A DNA stretch of 9,384 nucleotides from an uncultured Clostridia bacterium. GTDB lineage: Bacteria; Bacillota; Clostridia; Christensenellales; UBA1242. Below the pieces are notes generated by a model, which ran no database searches, was not told where the DNA came from, and saw nothing but the letters and a program-made list of their open reading frames with translations. Made by a program: the position numbers and the translations under genes. Positions 1 through 6,410 of this stretch are shown here, in pieces (positions within the stretch are counted from its first letter, which is position 1; each line of letters begins with the position of its first letter). The DNA lies in NCBI GenBank assembly GCA_947589615.1, contig CANQBU010000047.1, forward strand, positions 1-9,384. The letters are read 5' to 3'.

Positions 1-1080
1 TTTATCATCAACAATATCATTCTTCAATAATGCCCCATTTTTTAACGATAAGGTATGAACTGTAATATTGTGTGGACACAATTCCAATAAAGTTTTTATG
101 GTCCGTTTAAAAATTCCAAGTTTTTCACCCGGCAAACCAGCTATTATATCCATATTTACTGCAAAATCGCGTTCTAGTGCTTGAGAATATGCATTTAAAA
201 CTTGTATGTTTTTTTGTTTTCTTCCTATTCTTTTTAATGTTGCCTCGCAAAAAGTTTGTGGATTTATGGAAATGCGTGTAACACCATGCTTTTTTAATAT
301 ATCTAGTTTTTCTTCGGTTATTGTATCAGGGCGACCACATTCAACTGTAAACTCATTAACCGGAAATCGAAGTGCTTCTAAAAGTCGGTCGAGTTGATCG
401 GCGGATAAAACCGAAGGAGTTCCTCCACCAATATATATATTCCTAACTATGTAAGATTTTTTCTTTATTATTTCTTTTACACAATCAATTTCTCTAATTA
501 AGCAATCCAAATATATTTCAACTTTATCCTTAACTCTTGAAATTTCGTTTGAAATAAAAGAACAATACCTGCATCTTGTCGGACAAATTGGGATATTAAC
601 ATAGATATCAACAAGATTGTCATTTCTAATTATTCCCTTTTGATTTTTCAATATTTTCCCAACAAGTCTTGCTTTTTCGCTATCTACAAAATAATCTCTA
701 GTTATAATTTCTGGAACTGTATGCTCCTTTGCCTCACCATAAGCAACAAGGTCCCTTGCAAACTTAGTTGGTCGAACCCCTGTTAAAGAACCCCAAGGCA
801 ATTTAATATTATATTCGCCGGAGATAATTTCATATAAGTAATTTTTTACTTTTCGCTTTCTTAAAGATTTCTTTCTTAATTCATTTAAACTTTTATCTAT
901 AATGAATTCATAACTGAAATCCTTGTTCACAGACGAAGTTTCAAGCCTAAAATTTTCTACATATAGTTCCCCATTTGAGATTTCTTCATGAATGATTAAA
1001 TCTTGATTATCGAGGGCAAACAATTTTACAAGATCTTGTAATTCTATAAGATAATCATCTATATTAGACTGAATTGTCAT
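1..1080 (-). CDS. hemZ: HemZ-type radical SAM protein (coproporphyrinogen III oxidase-like), C-terminus cut off by the window edge
   Basis: The frame is open for 360 codons from the ATG at 1080 to the left edge with no stop, so the 3' end is missing; HemZ proteins are usually near 500 residues. Residues 1-155 form the N-terminal extension typical of HemZ and absent from HemN. The radical SAM core follows: the 4Fe-4S cluster motif CPTRCRYC (Cys166, Cys170, Cys173), GGGTPS at 218-223, TVECGRPDTI at 245-254, INPQT at 272-276 and DIIAGLPGE at 311-319. The ECGRPD and NPQT motifs are the HemZ versions of HemN motifs. The family is annotated as oxygen-independent coproporphyrinogen III dehydrogenase. 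Many anaerobes carry it without a full haem pathway, so the actual substrate here is uncertain. The start overlaps the rel stop as ATGA (1077-1080), with AGGAG six bases upstream, which points to translational coupling to rel. The family call is firm; the reaction is inferred. Confidence 0.9.
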   Translation of the reverse strand, partial: MTIQSNIDDYLIELQDLVKLFALDNQDLIIHEEISNGELYVENFRLETSSVNKDFSYEFIIDKSLNELRKKSLRKRKVKNYLYEIISGEYNIKLPWGSLTGVRPTKFARDLVAYGEAKEHTVPEIITRDYFVDSEKARLVGKILKNQKGIIRNDNLVDIYVNIPICPTRCRYCSFISNEISRVKDKVEIYLDCLIREIDCVKEIIKKKSYIVRNIYIGGGTPSVLSADQLDRLLEALRFPVNEFTVECGRPDTITEEKLDILKKHGVTRISINPQTFCEATLKRIGRKQKNIQVLNAYSQALERDFAVNMDIIAGLPGEKLGIFKRTIKTLLELCPHNITVHTLSLKNGALLKNDIVDDK

Positions 1081-3176
1081 CTCTCACTCCTATAAACATT
1101 TGTGACATTTTTCATGTTTCTAATTGCATTAATAGCACTCTCTAGTTCTGCCTTATTTTTAACATCAACTACAAGTGTGCATAGAAAATTATCGCCTGTA
1201 TCTTTGGCATCAAATCCTCTTATATTAATTTTTAAGCCTGTTATCAAATTTGTAAGCCTTCCTATATTATTGTCTGATTTGACTGCAACAACCTTTATGT
1301 TTGCAGTAAATGACGCATTTTCTTTAAGTTGCCACTGTGCATCAATCAGCCTCTCTTTTTCAAGATAAGCCAAATTTGGACAATTTGTTCTATGAATTGT
1401 AACTCCCCGTCCTCGGCTTATGTAACCAATAATATCATCACCTTCTATCGGCGAGCAACATCTTGCAAAGCGAACCATCATTCCACTGTCACCATCTACA
1501 AGAACTCCCTCTTTATTCCTTTTCAAATGAACTACATTGTCAAGTTTTGGCAACTGTTTATTTTCATTATTATAAAACGTTATAAAACGAGATAAAACTT
1601 GTGCCGCAGTTAACGAACCCGAACCAATTGAAGCAAAAAGCTCTTCAAGAGATTCTAGGTTGTATTTTTTAAAGATTTGTTCAAGAATTTCAGTTGTAAA
1701 AAGTTGAGCCGAACTAAAGCCTCTATCTATCATTGCTTGAGTAAACATTGATTTGCCTAATTTTACGTTTTCATCTTTTAATTCATTTTTAAAAAACGCT
1801 TTAATTTTACTTCTGGCACTTGCTGTCTTAACAAACTTTAGCCAATCTCTGGAAGGACCTTTGGAATGAGGATTTGTAATTATCTCAACAATATCACCAT
1901 TGTGCAACGTTGTTGTGAATGGCTTTAATTGCCCATTAATTTTTGCCCCTACACATCTATTACCAATATCAGAATGTATTGCATAAGCAAAATCAATTAT
2001 AGTTGACCCCGCTGGGAATTCGAGAACTTTTCCCATCGGCGTCTGGACAAGTAATAATCCTTCATATAAATCGCTTTTTAATGTCTCAATAAAGTCCTCA
2101 TTTGACATGTTTTTAGCGTTATCAATAGTTTGTCTAAACCATGTCATTTTTTGATCAAAAGCATCTTGTTTTGATTTTTTCTCTTTATAAAGCCAATGAG
2201 AATACACACCATATTCGGCTTCTCGATTCATTTCAACTGTTCTAATTTGCACTTCAAGCGGATGTTGATTTTCGACAATGATTGTGGTATGTAAAGATTG
2301 ATAGCCATTTGGTTTTGGATTTGCTATATAATCCTTTACTCGACCTATCATCGGTTTATAAATTCCATGTATACGCCCTAGCACGGCATAACACTCTTCT
2401 ATACTATTTACTATCACCCTCATAGCCAAAATGTCATAAATTTGATCTAAAGTCAAATTTTTATTGTGTAATTTGTTAAAAATCGATGAAATATGCTTAA
2501 TTCTACTTAAAATTTCGCCTTTTATGTTCATTTCATCTAAAATTTTTTGAATTTTCGATTTTGTTAATTCAAGTTGTTTGCTATTTTCTTCTTGTTCACT
2601 TTCTATTGTTCTTTTCAATCTTGTATATTCTTCAGGATGTTCGAGTCTTATTACATTGTCATATAAATTTTGTTTTAGTTTATCAAGTCCTAAACGCTCA
2701 GACAACGGAACATGAATATCTTTTACTTGTTTGACAAAAAGTTTCTGTTCTTCTGTTAAAGGATTATTGAGAATAGAAATATCATAATAAATTCCAAAAA
2801 GTTTAATAATTACAATACGCAAGTCTCGGCTCATAACAATAAACATTCTTTTTATATCTTCAATTTCCTCACTCTTAGTCAATCGATTTATATCCTTTAT
2901 CGTTTTAAAATCCATAAACATTTCTTGCTCTTCGGGAGACAATTTCTTCGATAGTTCTTCTCCCTCATTATTTTTAACTTTATAATATTGATAAACCAAA
3001 AAAGCAAGACAAGAACTTTTGTCTAATTTCATATCAATAATTAAACTAACAATTTTGCCAATTCTAGAATAATTTAACTCGCAAGATAATATTTCATCAA
3101 GTATGCTTTTTTCTTCTTCGCTAAAAATAAAAGATTGTAAAATCTTATTTTTTAGACTGAGGCTCATTTCTTTCAT
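1077..3176 (-). CDS. rel: RelA/SpoT-family (p)ppGpp synthetase with a degenerate HD hydrolase domain
   Basis: This is a long Rel protein of 699 residues. It transfers pyrophosphate from ATP to GDP or GTP to make the stringent-response alarmone (p)ppGpp, normally when bound to stalled ribosomes. Domains in order: a hydrolase-like region (about 15-160), synthetase (about 220-335), TGS (about 375-435), a conserved-cysteine zinc finger (Cys573, Cys574, His595, Cys599) and a C-terminal ACT domain (about 623-699). The synthetase keeps DILAMR (Asp248), GRVKDYIA, GYQSLHT and EVQIRT (Glu308). The RVKD tetrad is the RxKD form found in bifunctional Gram-positive Rel. The hydrolase residues are gone: the expected FLHDVVEDT stretch reads FLVYQYYKV, and the expected DRLHNM reads GIYYDI. 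It should therefore synthesise but not degrade (p)ppGpp. The start at 3176 is preferred over an ATG at 3191 because GGGGAGG lies six bases before it. It overlaps the out-of-frame RecJ C-terminal segment by 32 bp and hemZ by 4 bp. Confidence 0.95.
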   Translation of the reverse strand: MKEMSLSLKNKILQSFIFSEEEKSILDEILSCELNYSRIGKIVSLIIDMKLDKSSCLAFLVYQYYKVKNNEGEELSKKLSPEEQEMFMDFKTIKDINRLTKSEEIEDIKRMFIVMSRDLRIVIIKLFGIYYDISILNNPLTEEQKLFVKQVKDIHVPLSERLGLDKLKQNLYDNVIRLEHPEEYTRLKRTIESEQEENSKQLELTKSKIQKILDEMNIKGEILSRIKHISSIFNKLHNKNLTLDQIYDILAMRVIVNSIEECYAVLGRIHGIYKPMIGRVKDYIANPKPNGYQSLHTTIIVENQHPLEVQIRTVEMNREAEYGVYSHWLYKEKKSKQDAFDQKMTWFRQTIDNAKNMSNEDFIETLKSDLYEGLLLVQTPMGKVLEFPAGSTIIDFAYAIHSDIGNRCVGAKINGQLKPFTTTLHNGDIVEIITNPHSKGPSRDWLKFVKTASARSKIKAFFKNELKDENVKLGKSMFTQAMIDRGFSSAQLFTTEILEQIFKKYNLESLEELFASIGSGSLTAAQVLSRFITFYNNENKQLPKLDNVVHLKRNKEGVLVDGDSGMMVRFARCCSPIEGDDIIGYISRGRGVTIHRTNCPNLAYLEKERLIDAQWQLKENASFTANIKVVAVKSDNNIGRLTNLITGLKINIRGFDAKDTGDNFLCTLVVDVKNKAELESAINAIRNMKNVTNVYRSER
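1087..1091 (-). promoter_or_regulatory. Ribosome binding site of hemZ, inside the end of rel
   Basis: AGGAG lies six bases before the hemZ ATG and falls within the last Arg and Ser codons of rel. Together with the ATGA stop/start overlap, it means ribosomes finishing rel sit on the hemZ start. Confidence 0.75.
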
Positions 3177-3549
3177 TATTGACCTCCCCATGTAAAGATT
3201 CTTTTAACTTTAAAATTTCATTATATATTTTAGATTGAGACAATTCACTCTTTTTTTCTTTATTAATTTTAAATCTTAAAATATCATTTTCTGTAAGTTT
3301 TATAAAGCCTAATTCATTAAAAACAAGCAAAGCAGCATAAAATGTAAAAAATGAGATATTTTCAAAATTGCATTTATCGTAAAGTTCAAAAATATTTCTT
3401 GTATTCTTTTCATTGTATTTGCACAATGTTTTAAAAATACAACCAAATACATCTCTTGACAAATCAACACCACTAAATTTTCTTGCATCGGCAGTCTTTT
3501 CTATTGGAACATAAATTTCTGCATTGGTAATTTGATTAAAACTGGTGAT
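3145..3549 (-). pseudogene. recJ: C-terminal domain of RecJ, separated from recJ by a -1 frameshift
   Basis: This frame is open from about 3573 to the stop at 3145 and overlaps the end of the recJ frame. From 3549 it encodes about 134 residues that resemble the C-terminal helical/winged part of Firmicutes RecJ. It has an aromatic-rich segment around SRDVFGCIFKTLCKY, then LLVFNELGFIKL, then KKSELSQSKIY, which matches the family ending of the type K-x-x-L-x-x-S-x-x-Y. Taken alone, the longest candidate gene would start at a TTG at 3462 and give 105 residues. I see no ribosome binding site before that TTG, and the RecJ-like sequence already begins upstream of it. I therefore treat it as a detached piece of recJ rather than a separate gene. 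It could be joined by translational frameshifting, or the split could be a sequence error. The last 32 bases overlap rel. Confidence 0.75.
3183..3189 (-). promoter_or_regulatory. Ribosome binding site that decides the rel start
   Basis: GGGGAGG is placed six bases before the ATG at 3176. The upstream ATG at 3191 would put this motif inside its own codons 1-4 and has no comparable site before it, so the shorter 699-residue Rel is preferred. Confidence 0.75.
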
Positions 3550-5510
3550 AAAAACACAATTTTTGAAAAATTTTTAGCCCATTCTATTCCTTTTGGTGAA
3601 AGTAATAATGAATTATACCCTAAAACATTAGAATCATAGATTCCAAAATAATATAAACCTTTTGTATCATATTGTTGACAAAAATTAACATATTCGAAAC
3701 AAGAATAGGTCACAAAACAAGTCCCGAAAACCGTATTTGATGTTCCTCCGACAAAATTAGCCAACTCACTCTGAGGATAATACATAAATTTAGCGCCACC
3801 ATTATCTTTTGTTACAAACTGGTCCAATTCAATTGCGTTTAATTTTTTATATGCATCTTCCACTATATAACTGCCACCATCAAACTGAACTATCGTTCCA
3901 TTTGTTGACGAGGAATCCAACTCAAAAATGAAAGATTTTTGCCTCGAAAAATCAATTTTTATTAAATTTTCAATATAATTAAAATAAATTAACTTTAATT
4001 TCCCTATTTGAAAGTAGGCATGCTGAGGCGTTCTCTTCAATGGTTTTATCTCCAAATCTTGAGTTGTAATTTTAAATTTTGGTCTAGGATTGCCACATCC
4101 AACTGGTTCCAATAATGTTAATTCTTTTAAAAATTTTTCACTTAAATCTTCTTCTTTAACTTCTTGATCATAATATTCTATTGGCATAAAAACTGAATCA
4201 TTAATTTTACTTGATGCAAATGCGTTAATTTTTTGCGAAAACAAGTTATAATTTTCCAATTTTAACGAAAGCCCTGCAGCCATTGAATGTCCGCCAAATG
4301 TTACAAGAATATCTTTCAAAGATGAAAGGAGCTCATGAATATTGATATCGTTAATACTTCTTCCAGAGCCACTTAACATATCCCCCTCTTTTACAAATAA
4401 AAAAGTAGGCTTATGATATTTTTCAACCAGTCTTGAGCAAACAATTCCCAATACACCCTTATCCCACTTAGCAGAAGCCAATGTTATAACTCTCTGATTT
4501 TTTAAATCAACTCGCCTTAGTGCTTTTTCACAATCTTCGTAAATTTTATTACAAAGATCTTGTCTTTTTAAATTATGCTTCTTGATTTTACTCAAGTAAG
4601 TTTTAATTGTTACAGGATTACTCTCCATATAGATTTTTAAAGAATCTGATGCATCACCCATTCTGCCTGATGCGTTGAGTTTTGGACCAACTTTGAATGA
4701 AATATTGGTAGAACTTGGGTTTTTAATATTTATACCATATTCTTTAAACATCATTTTGAGTCCAATAGGCAGATATTTTTCACAAAGACTCAATCCTTTT
4801 GCAACTATTGTTCTGTTTTCATCTTTTAATGGAACTATATCGACAATAGTAGCAATACTTGCTATAGGAAGATATTGCTCAGCCTCTGTTCTTCCAAGCA
4901 ATGCTTCGGCAAATTTATATGCCACCCCTGTTCCACACAACTCTTTAAAAGGATATTCTTGATTATCCAATTTTGCATTTACAACTATAGTATCGGGAAT
5001 TACATCTGGTATCTCGTGATGGTCTGTTACTATAACCTCTATGCCCAAACTTTTTGCATATTCAACTTCATTTGCACAAGAAATGCCACAGTCTACTGTG
5101 ATAATCAAATTTGGACTATATAAATCGTTGACTTTATCTATAACTGCATTTGTCAACCCATATCCATCAATATATCTATTCGGTAAATAATAGTCAGCTA
5201 CTATTCCGAATTGCGCCAAAGTTTTAAGCATTATTGCTGTAGCACTAACGCCATCAACATCATAATCACCAAAGATTAAGACCTTATCTTTAAGTTCTTT
5301 CGCAAGTTTTACTCTATCAACAAGCTGCTTCATTCCATTTAATTTATATGGATCATGCAATCTCTTAGGGTTTAAATATTCTTCAAATTCCTCTTCGCTG
5401 TTTATTCCTCTCGACAAAATAAGATCGCAAATTCTTGAAGATAGATTAAACTTTTCTGAAAATTCTTTGGCTTTATCGGCGTCTTTATTAAAAAATTCTT
5501 TTAAAATCAT
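3501..5510 (-). CDS. recJ: Single-stranded-DNA-specific exonuclease RecJ, main part, ended early by a frameshift
   Basis: RecJ degrades single-stranded DNA 5'-3' in recombination and mismatch or base-excision repair. The 669-residue frame carries the DHH phosphoesterase motifs that bind the catalytic metals: DYDVDG (82-87), TVDCGIS (138-144), TDHH (162-165) and PFKELCGTGVA (187-197). The DHHA1 domain follows with GSGRS (380-384) and FGGHSMAAG (405-413), then an OB-fold-like part beginning near LEPVGCGNP (468-476). The catalytic core looks complete. The last 15 residues, after Leu654, do not look like RecJ, and the expected C-terminal domain continues in the -1 frame from 3549 to 3145. Rejoined, the protein would be about 788 residues, close to the 786 of Bacillus subtilis RecJ. 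The start is supported by AGAAGG (5520-5525) nine bases before the ATG, and by a promoter candidate just upstream. It is the first gene of the recJ-rel-hemZ unit. The truncated product could still be active, since shorter RecJ proteins exist, but that is inference. Confidence 0.93.
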   Translation of the reverse strand: MILKEFFNKDADKAKEFSEKFNLSSRICDLILSRGINSEEEFEEYLNPKRLHDPYKLNGMKQLVDRVKLAKELKDKVLIFGDYDVDGVSATAIMLKTLAQFGIVADYYLPNRYIDGYGLTNAVIDKVNDLYSPNLIITVDCGISCANEVEYAKSLGIEVIVTDHHEIPDVIPDTIVVNAKLDNQEYPFKELCGTGVAYKFAEALLGRTEAEQYLPIASIATIVDIVPLKDENRTIVAKGLSLCEKYLPIGLKMMFKEYGINIKNPSSTNISFKVGPKLNASGRMGDASDSLKIYMESNPVTIKTYLSKIKKHNLKRQDLCNKIYEDCEKALRRVDLKNQRVITLASAKWDKGVLGIVCSRLVEKYHKPTFLFVKEGDMLSGSGRSINDINIHELLSSLKDILVTFGGHSMAAGLSLKLENYNLFSQKINAFASSKINDSVFMPIEYYDQEVKEEDLSEKFLKELTLLEPVGCGNPRPKFKITTQDLEIKPLKRTPQHAYFQIGKLKLIYFNYIENLIKIDFSRQKSFIFELDSSSTNGTIVQFDGGSYIVEDAYKKLNAIELDQFVTKDNGGAKFMYYPQSELANFVGGTSNTVFGTCFVTYSCFEYVNFCQQYDTKGLYYFGIYDSNVLGYNSLLLSPKGIEWAKNFSKIVFLSPVLIKLPMQKFMFQ
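3549..3555 (-). other. Frameshift site within recJ (G followed by five T, then A)
   Basis: Read on the minus strand, recJ codons GTG TTT TTA are followed by codons unlike RecJ and a stop 15 codons later. Stepping back one base after TTA gives ATC ACC AGT and opens the RecJ C-terminal frame for more than 130 codons. One extra T in the five-T run would also restore the frame. The heptamer G TTT TTA does not fit the usual slippery pattern X XXY YYZ. I see no strong stem downstream and no correctly spaced upstream Shine-Dalgarno-like stimulator. Confidence 0.7.
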
Positions 5511-5519
5511 TGCCTTTTG

Positions 5520-5525
5520 CCTTCT
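5520..5525 (-). promoter_or_regulatory. Ribosome binding site of recJ
   Basis: AGAAGG lies nine bases before the recJ ATG. A second purine run, AAAAGG, lies only two bases before the ATG and is too close to serve. Confidence 0.55.
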
Positions 5526-5534
5526 TATGTTTTT

Positions 5535-5563
5535 ATTATATTAAATTAAAAAACATTAAGCAA
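5535..5563 (-). promoter_or_regulatory. Candidate sigma-A promoter of the recJ-rel-hemZ unit
   Basis: On the minus strand, TATAAT (5535-5540) is a perfect -10 box. It is separated by 17 bases from TTGCTT (5558-5563), a partial -35 box. It lies just after the terminator of the upstream unit and about 25 bases before the recJ start, which leaves a short leader containing the ribosome binding site. The position is convincing, but A+T-rich DNA yields such matches by chance. Confidence 0.6.
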
Positions 5564-5581
5564 GTAATTTTCAATAAAAAA

Positions 5582-5629
5582 TAAAAAAAGACATTATAAA
5601 TTAATATTTAAAAAATAATGTCGTTTTTT
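5582..5629 (-). terminator. Intrinsic terminator after the zinc-ribbon gene, possibly bidirectional
   Basis: The inverted repeat GACATTAT / ATAATGTC (5590-5597 and 5615-5622) forms a perfect 8-bp stem with a 17-base loop. On the minus strand it is followed by seven T (5583-5589). On the plus strand it is followed by G and six T (5624-5629), so it could stop transcription both ways. The stem is A+T-rich, so strength is uncertain, but the position between two units fits well. Confidence 0.75.
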
Positions 5630-5660
5630 GTTGATTTTAATAATTACAAAATATTGTGTG

Positions 5661-5675
5661 TTGTATAAAATACAA
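5661..5675. repeat. Short palindrome between the zinc-ribbon gene and the terminator
   Basis: TTGTAT and ATACAA form a perfect 6-bp inverted repeat with a three-base centre, 20 bases after the zinc-ribbon stop. No T tract follows it, so it is not a terminator by itself. It could stabilise the mRNA 3' end, or it may be chance in A+T-rich DNA. Confidence 0.3.
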
Positions 5676-5694
5676 ACTACAAAAATCCAAATTT

Positions 5695-6399
5695 TTATTG
5701 ATGAGTGTTATATACAAGCCTTCTACAATGTTCGCACGTTATAATACCATCTTTGATTAAATTTGTTAAAGTTGCAAGCGGCAGCTCTGTATTACACCCA
5801 CCGCAAAACTTTCCTTTTAATGGAACTAAAACTGGAAAGACTTTTTCGTTTCTCTTTTTTTGATATGCTTCCATGATGTCCGAATCAACCGACATTGCCA
5901 GTTGTGAAAGACGTTTATTTATTTCTGATTTTTCTTTTTCAATGTTTTTTACTTCTGTTTCATAGGCATCTTTTCTTTTTGAATATTCATCTTTAGCACT
6001 ATTAAATGTTTTAATTGTTTTATTAAAATCCGCTAAAACCGCATTCATACTTTCAGCAAGCGTTGTTAGATTTTTCTCTAATATATTTAAATTCTGATTT
6101 AATTTATCTTTTAGGTTATTTAATTTTTCAGCATCATTTTTATTCATTTTCTCAATATCCATTGACAAAAATTCGTTTAATTTATCTTCTTGTATCTTGC
6201 ACTGTTTCTTTACTTTGTCAATTTCGCCTAACAAATCTTTTGCCCTCTCTTCCAGCTTTACCGATCTTGCTTGAGCAACTTTCATACTTTCATGAAGTTG
6301 CTCAGCCATTTTTTTATTCGCGTTTTCACTGATTTGTTTTTCAATTTTAAACAACTCTCTATCTAAATTTTGATATTCCAATATTTTTTCTACCTTCAT
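5695..6399 (-). CDS. Coiled-coil protein with a C-terminal C4 zinc ribbon (COG1579 / zf-RING_7 type)
   Basis: The product is 234 residues. Residues about 5-175 are charged, rich in Lys, Glu, Leu and Asn, and look like a long antiparallel coiled coil. The C-terminus carries a four-cysteine zinc ribbon, CGGC and CEHC (Cys199, Cys202, Cys222, Cys225). This layout matches the family that includes Chlamydia CT398 and Helicobacter HP0958 (FlgZ). Those proteins are known to bind sigma-54 or RNA; members in Firmicutes have no settled role, so no specific function is assigned. The start at 6399 is chosen because AAGGAG lies five bases before it. A longer reading from a TTG at 6426 would overlap sigA and place this site inside the coding sequence. 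The gene begins 10 bp after the sigA stop and is followed by a terminator, so it is probably the last gene of the dnaG-sigA operon. The proximity to the sigma-factor gene is suggestive only. Confidence 0.85.
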   Translation of the reverse strand: MKVEKILEYQNLDRELFKIEKQISENANKKMAEQLHESMKVAQARSVKLEERAKDLLGEIDKVKKQCKIQEDKLNEFLSMDIEKMNKNDAEKLNNLKDKLNQNLNILEKNLTTLAESMNAVLADFNKTIKTFNSAKDEYSKRKDAYETEVKNIEKEKSEINKRLSQLAMSVDSDIMEAYQKKRNEKVFPVLVPLKGKFCGGCNTELPLATLTNLIKDGIITCEHCRRLVYNTHQ

Positions 6400-6404
6400 A
6401 TTCT

Positions 6405-6410
6405 CTCCTT
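6405..6410 (-). promoter_or_regulatory. Ribosome binding site deciding the start of the zinc-ribbon gene
   Basis: AAGGAG overlaps the last base of the sigA stop codon and lies five bases before the ATG at 6399, so translation of this gene is likely coupled to sigA. Confidence 0.7.

Noticed and set aside
206..397. Plus-strand open frame of 63 codons
   Set aside because: It lies opposite the conserved radical SAM core of hemZ and has no recognisable protein features.
1102..1595. Two plus-strand open frames of 88 codons each
   Set aside because: Both are antisense to the conserved ACT and zinc-finger domains of rel.
3177..3191. Upstream ATG start for rel at 3191
   Set aside because: The strong GGGGAGG site lies after this ATG and is correctly spaced for the ATG at 3176.
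3541..3555. Programmed -1 ribosomal frameshifting in recJ
   Set aside because: Not excluded, but the heptamer G TTT TTA is not a standard slippery site and no stimulatory stem or correctly placed upstream site is visible, so it is not claimed.
4675..5123. Two plus-strand open frames inside recJ
   Set aside because: They are antisense to the DHH catalytic region; the hydrophobic look comes from the A+T-rich complement.
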